Shown here: positions 5,776 to 10,013 of the stretch, one piece after another
Layout of the letters: each line of letters starts with the position of its first letter
Position numbering within the stretch: the first letter of the stretch is position 1
NCBI GenBank assembly: GCA_945788655.1
Contig: CALZMV010000040.1
Location: 1-10,013, forward strand
Length of the DNA stretch: 10,013 bases
Direction of reading: 5' to 3'
Source of the DNA: an uncultured Clostridia bacterium
GTDB taxonomy: Bacteria > Bacillota > Clostridia > Peptostreptococcales > Anaerovoracaceae
Translations under genes and position numbers: made by a program
Notes under the pieces: model-generated
Seen by the model: only the letters and a program-made list of their open reading frames with translations
Database searches by the model: none
What the model was told of the DNA's origin: nothing

Positions 5776-7089
5776 TTATAAAGCCTTATCACTGAATTTA
5801 GTGTATCGGCCAACCCATGTCAATTCAACTCTGTCTGTCGCACCACTTCTATGTTTTGCCAAATGGACTTCACAAACGCCCGGCTTTTCAGAATTTTCGT
5901 TATAGTAGTCATCTCTGTAAAGAAAGATTACTATATCGGCATCCTGTTCTATAGAACCTGATTCTCTCAGGTCAGAAAGCATAGGACGCTTATCCTGTCT
6001 TAACTCCGGTGCTCTGGAAAGCTGCGATAATACTATTACAGGACAATCCATTTCTCTTGCCAGTAATTTTAAATTTCTTGACAATGCACTTATCTCCTGC
6101 TGTCTGGAATCTGCCCTTCCATCATATGTCATAAGCTGCAGATAGTCTACGACAATAAGGTCAAGACCCTGCTCGGCCTTAAGTCTTCTGCACTTGTTGC
6201 GCATTTCCATTATTGAAATGCCTGGAGAGTCATCTATTACAATCTTTGTTCCGTTTAACTCATTTAGAGCAACATTGATTCTGTCCCAGTCTTTTCTGTC
6301 AAGATCACCTTTTTTCAGTTTTTCTGATTCAACTCTTGCCTGCATGGCGATAAGTCTCTGTCCTAGCTGTTCCTTAGACATTTCAAGGCTGAAAATCAAT
6401 ACAGAAGCATCTGCTTTTATAGCGCTCTGCTGAGCAATGTTTAATGCAAATGCAGTTTTACCCATACCCGGTCTTGCTGCAAGAATTATTAGATCAGATT
6501 TATGAAGACCTGACGTTTTTTCATCAAGGGTTTTAAAACCTGTCGGTAATCCGACTACGTTTCCACCGTTTTTCTGTGCTTCATCGAGAATCTTCAGATT
6601 CTTCATGAGAACATCCTGAATCTTTGTATAGTCATTCTTCTGTCTCTGCTGAGCAATTCTGAATATGTCGCCTTCTGCCTGATTTATCAAATCCAAAGCC
6701 GCAATCTTATCCTCATAGCCTCTTGCGGAAAGCTCCTCTGTGGCAGATATCAGTTTTCTAATCATTGCTTTTTCTGCAACTATCTTTGCATACTCGCCTG
6801 CGTTTGCAGTGGAAGGAACCTCGGATGTCAGGGTTGCAATATATGCTCTTCCGCCTACCATATCTAAAGCCTTCTTCTTATTCAATTCTTCACATACAGT
6901 AAGCATATCTACCGCAGAATTGTTGCGATAAAGCTCCATAATGGCTTCGAAGATTTCTTTGTTGCTTTCATTATAAAAATCTTCTGGTTTTACTTCTTCC
7001 GAAACGTCCATAAGAGCATCCTTGCTGAGCATTGCAGCCCCTAAAGTGGATCTCTCTGCTTCCAGATTATGTGGAGGTATTCTTTCCAT
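5776..7089 (-). CDS. dnaB: Replicative DNA helicase DnaB (DnaC in B. subtilis naming)
   Basis: This is the hexameric 5'-to-3' helicase that unwinds DNA at the replication fork and binds primase. Its 437 residues are a normal length with no intein. The N-terminal domain (about 5-105) starts with the conserved IPPHNLEAERSTLGAAML. A linker leads to the RecA-like core. Walker A is ARPGMGKT (205-212, K211), Walker B is LIVVDYLQLM (311-320, D315), LSQLSR follows at 354-359, and DLRESGSIEQDAD (373-385) and AKHRSGATD (411-419, arginine-finger region) close the core. All catalytic residues are in place. A GAGGG lies six bases before the ATG. The gene follows rplI by 51 bases, the classical rplI-dnaB order of Firmicutes, and precedes the DUF1858 and dnaD genes in one probable operon. 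Confidence 0.98.
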   Translation of the reverse strand: MERIPPHNLEAERSTLGAAMLSKDALMDVSEEVKPEDFYNESNKEIFEAIMELYRNNSAVDMLTVCEELNKKKALDMVGGRAYIATLTSEVPSTANAGEYAKIVAEKAMIRKLISATEELSARGYEDKIAALDLINQAEGDIFRIAQQRQKNDYTKIQDVLMKNLKILDEAQKNGGNVVGLPTGFKTLDEKTSGLHKSDLIILAARPGMGKTAFALNIAQQSAIKADASVLIFSLEMSKEQLGQRLIAMQARVESEKLKKGDLDRKDWDRINVALNELNGTKIVIDDSPGISIMEMRNKCRRLKAEQGLDLIVVDYLQLMTYDGRADSRQQEISALSRNLKLLAREMDCPVIVLSQLSRAPELRQDKRPMLSDLRESGSIEQDADIVIFLYRDDYYNENSEKPGVCEVHLAKHRSGATDRVELTWVGRYTKFSDKAL

Positions 7090-7120
7090 TTTTTCCCTCG
7101 TTTAGCTTCTATTGATGTGT

Positions 7121-7129
7121 TTTATACCA
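7121..7129 (-). promoter_or_regulatory. Possible internal extended -10 promoter before dnaB
   Basis: In the 51-base rplI-dnaB gap the minus strand reads TGGTATAAA (7129-7121), an extended -10-like box about 30 bases before the dnaB start. The best -35 candidate, TTGAAG in the end of rplI, is 19 bases away, which is long. It could give dnaB extra expression, but the match is modest. Confidence 0.27.
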
Positions 7130-7140
7130 TTTAGTTTAAC

Positions 7141-7584
7141 TTATGCTTCAACAACCACTTTTAAAGTAGCAGTTACTTCAGAATACAGCTTGATTTCAAC
7201 AGAAATTTCACCGGTATTTTTAATTGGAGAACTTAGCTGAATCTTCTTTTTGTCTACGTCGATACTGTGCTGCTTTTTCAATTCTTCAGCAATATCCTTT
7301 GAAGTAATGGAACCGAAGATCTTACCATTATCTCCGGCTTTTGTCTTAATTACAACAGCAATAGTTTTTATCTTTTCAGCCAGCTGTACTGCTGCGGCCT
7401 TTTCTTCTGCCTTCTTTTCGGCTTCAATGGCCTTTTTCTTTTCCAGCTGTCTTACGTTACCTGCAGTTGCTTCTGTAGCAAGGCCCTTTGGAATAAGCAT
7501 ATTTCTTGCAAATCCATCATTAACCTTTACTACATCTCCTGCTTTTCCTGTTCCTTTTACGTCTTTATTTAAAATAACAAGCAT
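7141..7584 (-). CDS. rplI: 50S ribosomal protein L9
   Basis: L9 binds 23S rRNA and stretches out from the base of the L1 stalk, helping to keep the reading frame. The 147 residues have the usual three-part form. The N-terminal domain has the family signature GKAGDVVKVNDGFARNMLIP (14-33). A long lysine- and glutamate-rich connecting helix runs at about 45-75, and the C-terminal domain covers about 78-147. A strong GGAGGA site (7596-7591) precedes the ATG. That ATG shares one base with the gdpP stop (TAATG), so translation is probably coupled. The gdpP-rplI-dnaB order is strongly conserved in Firmicutes and supports the identification of both neighbours. Confidence 0.99.
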   Translation of the reverse strand: MLVILNKDVKGTGKAGDVVKVNDGFARNMLIPKGLATEATAGNVRQLEKKKAIEAEKKAEEKAAAVQLAEKIKTIAVVIKTKAGDNGKIFGSITSKDIAEELKKQHSIDVDKKKIQLSSPIKNTGEISVEIKLYSEVTATLKVVVEA

Positions 7585-9380
7585 TATTCTTCCTCCATAT
7601 ATTCTAATATTTTTTCTATAGCTTCTTCCGGCGAAATATCAACCTGTGCTGCTGCTGTGGTCAGATGTCCTCCGCCATTAAATTTTTCCATAATAACCTG
7701 AACATTAACTTCTCCAAGGGATCTTGCGCTTATTACCGTAAGCCCTTCTGAATTTTTTCCTGTAACAAAGCTGGCCTTTATACCCTTTACAGTCAACAGC
7801 TCATCTGCAACCTGTGCACAAATTACCTGCTCATCTGCATGCTTTGTTGTGCATATTGATGTTACTATTCCACCTTCATGGAAAACTGCATCAGCAAGAG
7901 CTTTTGTCTTTATTATAAAGCTGTCCTTGTCCTCCTGGAAAAACCTTCTTACTTCAGTAGGATCGGCTCCCTGTCTTCTCAACCATGCTGCAGCTTCAAA
8001 AGTTCTAACCCCTGTTTTCACCGTGAAACCATTAGTATCAACAGTCATTCCCGCCAGCAGAGCTTCGGCCTCAAGCTTGATTAATGACTTCTTCGAAGTC
8101 ATGTACTGCAGAATTTCTGCAACAAGCTCAGATGTTGAAGATGCATATGATTCCATGTATGCCAGCGTTGGATTTTCAATGAAATCTTCTACTCTTCTGT
8201 GATGGTCTATTATTACTATTTTTTCACAAATATTTATTAGCTCCGGACATTGAACTATGCTGCTTCTGTGGGTATCGAGCACTATAACAAGGCTGTCCTT
8301 ATCTGCTAAAGATATGGCTTTTTCACTGTTAATGAACCTGTATTCATCGCTGTCTTTTGCTTCTTTATAAATTGTACTCAGTGCTTCTTTATAGTTGTCG
8401 ATAATAATATATGGTTCTTTTTCTCTAAGAGCACACAGACGCATAACGCCCAAAGTCGCACCGAAGCAATCCATATCAGGATTTACATGACCCATGATGA
8501 ATATTTTTTTGGACTGATCTATAAGCTGCTTTAGAGCGTGACCTACTATTCTTGACTTCCCTTTATTTCTTTTTTCAACAGTCTGAAGCTTTCCTCCGAA
8601 GTATTCTATCTGTGAGCCTTTTTTAATTACAGCTTGGTCTCCGCCTCGGCCTAATGCCAGATCAAGGGCCGCATCCGCATAAGACTCCGTTTGCATCGGA
8701 CTCTTGCCAAGCGCTCCTACGCCAATACTTAAGCTGACAGGGAAATCTGCACCTGTCTCTATATTTCTAACTTCATCTAATATTTCAAATTTTAATGCAA
8801 TTATTTTCTCCAGATATATCTGTTGGAAAGAAAATACATACTTGTCATCACCTAACCTGTTGATGGATCCGTTTAATTTCTCTGCCCAATTTCTAACTGC
8901 CTTATCAATCTGATTGGTCACTTCACCTCTGATATCAAGAGGAATATTTGAAATCAGCTCATCATAGTTGTCTATCTGAATTTTACCTATGCATATTCTC
9001 TCATTGTTGTACTTTTCTTTCAGTTCTTCAAAGCCTGTTACATCGCTGAAAAGAATAGTTAAGTGACCTTCCTCATCTTCAGGAGTTACCTGGCATATTA
9101 ACTTAAATACCCTATCATTTCTTTTGATGAGGTGATATGTGTTTGTTTCTGCAGATTCATATAGTTCCGCCGTCTTTATTCCTGTCAATGCAAAAAAATC
9201 CGCATCAATAATCGCATCATAAATAAACACTTCGCCTATTTTATCGTTTGCCATTGTTATCTTGCCGTTTTTATTTATAATGCAAACAGGCATCGGAATG
9301 GAACCTGACACAATCCTGTCAAGATTAGCAGATGTCATAAGATTCTCCATTTCTAAAACGAAGGGGTATTTCCCGTCCAT
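7584..9380 (-). CDS. gdpP: GdpP-like PAS-GGDEF-DHH/DHHA1 cyclic-di-AMP phosphodiesterase without membrane helices
   Basis: GdpP hydrolyses c-di-AMP to pApA and so controls potassium transport, osmotic balance and wall stress. In this 598-residue protein a PAS domain covers about 21-115. A degenerate GGDEF domain follows at about 128-262, with LGDDKY (176-181) where an active cyclase has GGDEF. The DHH domain has GHVNPDMDCFG (297-307), VLDTHR (D369) and IDHHRR (D392, H393, H394). DHHA1 ends with GGGH (569-572). All metal-binding DHH motifs are intact. The two N-terminal membrane helices of typical GdpP are absent, and an in-frame TAG lies 21 bases upstream of the ATG, so the protein looks cytosolic. 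The ATG at 9380 has no clear ribosome site; the ATG at 9338 has GGAG six bases upstream and may be the true start. It is first in the operon, overlapping rplI by one base. Confidence 0.93.
   Translation of the reverse strand: MDGKYPFVLEMENLMTSANLDRIVSGSIPMPVCIINKNGKITMANDKIGEVFIYDAIIDADFFALTGIKTAELYESAETNTYHLIKRNDRVFKLICQVTPEDEEGHLTILFSDVTGFEELKEKYNNERICIGKIQIDNYDELISNIPLDIRGEVTNQIDKAVRNWAEKLNGSINRLGDDKYVFSFQQIYLEKIIALKFEILDEVRNIETGADFPVSLSIGVGALGKSPMQTESYADAALDLALGRGGDQAVIKKGSQIEYFGGKLQTVEKRNKGKSRIVGHALKQLIDQSKKIFIMGHVNPDMDCFGATLGVMRLCALREKEPYIIIDNYKEALSTIYKEAKDSDEYRFINSEKAISLADKDSLVIVLDTHRSSIVQCPELINICEKIVIIDHHRRVEDFIENPTLAYMESYASSTSELVAEILQYMTSKKSLIKLEAEALLAGMTVDTNGFTVKTGVRTFEAAAWLRRQGADPTEVRRFFQEDKDSFIIKTKALADAVFHEGGIVTSICTTKHADEQVICAQVADELLTVKGIKASFVTGKNSEGLTVISARSLGEVNVQVIMEKFNGGGHLTTAAAQVDISPEEAIEKILEYMEEE
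9336..9348 (-). promoter_or_regulatory. Ribosome binding site favouring a shorter gdpP start at 9338
   Basis: Within the 5' end of the gdpP frame the minus strand reads GGAG (9348-9345), six bases and then ATG (9338-9336). The upstream ATG at 9380 is preceded by an A-rich stretch with no pairing site. Starting at 9338 would remove 14 residues and still keep the whole PAS domain. Confidence 0.45.
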
Positions 9381-9420
9381 TTTATCATTGTTTTTGTTAT
9401 TCTAAGTGTAGTTTATGTGA

Positions 9421-9449
9421 CGATACTATGTCAGAGGGCATAGTTATCG
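9421..9449 (-). other. Stem-loop in the leader of the gdpP operon
   Basis: On the minus strand CGAT-A-ACTATG (9449-9439) pairs with CATAGT-ATCG (9430-9421). This gives a ten-pair stem with one bulged A around an eight-base loop (CCCTCTGA). It lies downstream of the proposed promoter and about 40 bases before the first gdpP ATG, so it would be in the mRNA leader. There is no T-run on either side, so it is not an intrinsic terminator. It may protect the mRNA, control translation, or act as an operator; the sequence does not say which. Confidence 0.6.
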
Positions 9450-9459
9450 AGCATATGGT

Positions 9460-9468
9460 ATTATAACA
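9460..9468 (-). promoter_or_regulatory. Extended -10 sigma-A type promoter for the gdpP-rplI-dnaB operon
   Basis: The minus strand reads TGTTATAAT (9468-9460): a consensus TATAAT with the TGn extension. The -35 region is weak; the nearest TTG hexamer (TTGATG, at the end of the SprT gene) is 20 bases away. Extended -10 promoters can work without a good -35. Transcription would start near 9453, giving a leader of about 70 bases that contains the stem-loop at 9421-9449. Confidence 0.58.
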
Positions 9469-9491
9469 CATTTCTTGTAGGAATTCATCAA

Positions 9492-10013
9492 TTAGATGTT
9501 TATTTTTCCTTTAAAAAACAACCTTTTGCCACATTTTCCACATTTGTAGTTTTCAGGATTCCTCACCAGAGGACAAATCCTTTTTCTCATATATTCCTGT
9601 CCACATCCACTGCATGATACCACATACACTGTGCCTTTTTTTGTTCTCTCTTTCTCTAGTCCCAACTTTTCATAATTTATTGTACTTGTTATCTCGTAAC
9701 CCAGCTGGTCCTTTACGATCAAACAATATTCTTTCCATTTTTTACCATGATTAAAGCAGTCCTTGCAGGTATGAAGCAGTTCATGTATTATGATTGTTTC
9801 TATTTCTTCTTTTTTGCAGTGCAGCACCATTGAAGAAATCTCAATCAAAAATTCAACTTTTCCTCTTTCCTTATTAATCTTACATGCTCCCACCCTTGCT
9901 TTTGCTCGCTTATTAATTTTTATTCCATATATGCTCGTAGATATTGGAATTCCAATACTTTTAAGCTTTTGCGACAGTTCATTTAACAGCTTGTTCAATT
10001 CTTTTTCGTCCAT
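9492..10013 (-). CDS. SprT-like zinc metalloprotein
   Basis: This is a SprT/Spartan-like metallopeptidase-fold protein. The domain is shared with SprT of bacteria and the DNA-protein crosslink protease Spartan of animals, but substrates of the bacterial forms are not established. The 173 residues contain HELLH (77-81, with catalytic-type E78), and a third probable ligand is H89 in NHGKKWKEYC. The C-terminal zinc ribbon has two cysteine pairs, CSGC (C134, C137) and CGKC (C158, C161). Upstream residues 1-60 contain the family's helical start and the beta region (GKVEFLIEIS). The ATG coincides with the right edge of the window, so an earlier start or its ribosome site cannot be examined. No signal peptide is visible, which fits a cytoplasmic location. 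It lies 111 bases before gdpP and has no terminator of its own, so read-through is possible. Confidence 0.9.
   Translation of the reverse strand: MDEKELNKLLNELSQKLKSIGIPISTSIYGIKINKRAKARVGACKINKERGKVEFLIEISSMVLHCKKEEIETIIIHELLHTCKDCFNHGKKWKEYCLIVKDQLGYEITSTINYEKLGLEKERTKKGTVYVVSCSGCGQEYMRKRICPLVRNPENYKCGKCGKRLFFKGKINI

Noticed and set aside
9421..9449. The stem-loop as an intrinsic terminator of the SprT gene
   Set aside because: Neither side has a T-run, and it lies downstream of the extended -10 promoter; a leader element is more likely.
9381..9491. A missing N-terminal membrane region of GdpP encoded in the gap before it
   Set aside because: The gap is only 111 bases, carries an in-frame TAG, and appears to be used by a promoter and a stem-loop; there is no room for two helices.

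Overview
The window looks like chromosomal core DNA from a low-GC, endospore-forming Gram-positive bacterium of the class Clostridia. The evidence is AT-rich coding sequence with strong AGGAGG-type ribosome binding sites, the spore genes yabP and yabQ, a DivIC-type division protein, RNase M5, a DnaD primosome protein and a GdpP-type cyclic-dinucleotide phosphodiesterase. The family cannot be fixed from this sequence. Every gene lies on the minus strand, so transcription runs from position 10013 down to 1. There is no gene-free stretch over 300 bases, and I see no mobile element, tRNA, rRNA or CRISPR array.

Right part (10013 to 2640): a SprT-like zinc metalloprotein is followed by a 111-base gap holding an extended -10 promoter and a stem-loop. 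Then comes a tight run: gdpP-like phosphodiesterase, rplI (ribosomal protein L9), dnaB (replicative helicase), a 62-residue DUF1858 CxxC protein, a DnaD-domain primosome protein and a membrane-anchored LysM-G5-M23 cell-wall peptidase. A clear intrinsic terminator at 2640-2669 closes it. The gdpP-rplI-dnaB core is classical for Firmicutes. It puts c-di-AMP turnover, the ribosome, helicase loading and wall remodelling under one transcript.

Left part (2601 to 1): yabP, yabQ, divIC, rnmV, rsmA and the start of an unidentified membrane protein, all overlapping or nearly touching. This resembles the Bacillus subtilis yabP-yabQ-divIC and rnmV-ksgA neighbourhoods merged. A near-consensus extended -10 promoter inside the end of yabQ probably gives divIC-rnmV-rsmA vegetative expression independent of the sporulation genes.

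The most unusual item is the DnaD protein (4272-5555). After two DnaD C-terminal modules it carries about 120 residues that look like the helicase-binding, four-cysteine N-terminal domain of a DnaC/DnaI helicase loader. The AAA+ ATPase is missing, and the wall peptidase gene begins where it would be expected. The GdpP-like protein is also unusual because it lacks the usual N-terminal membrane helices.
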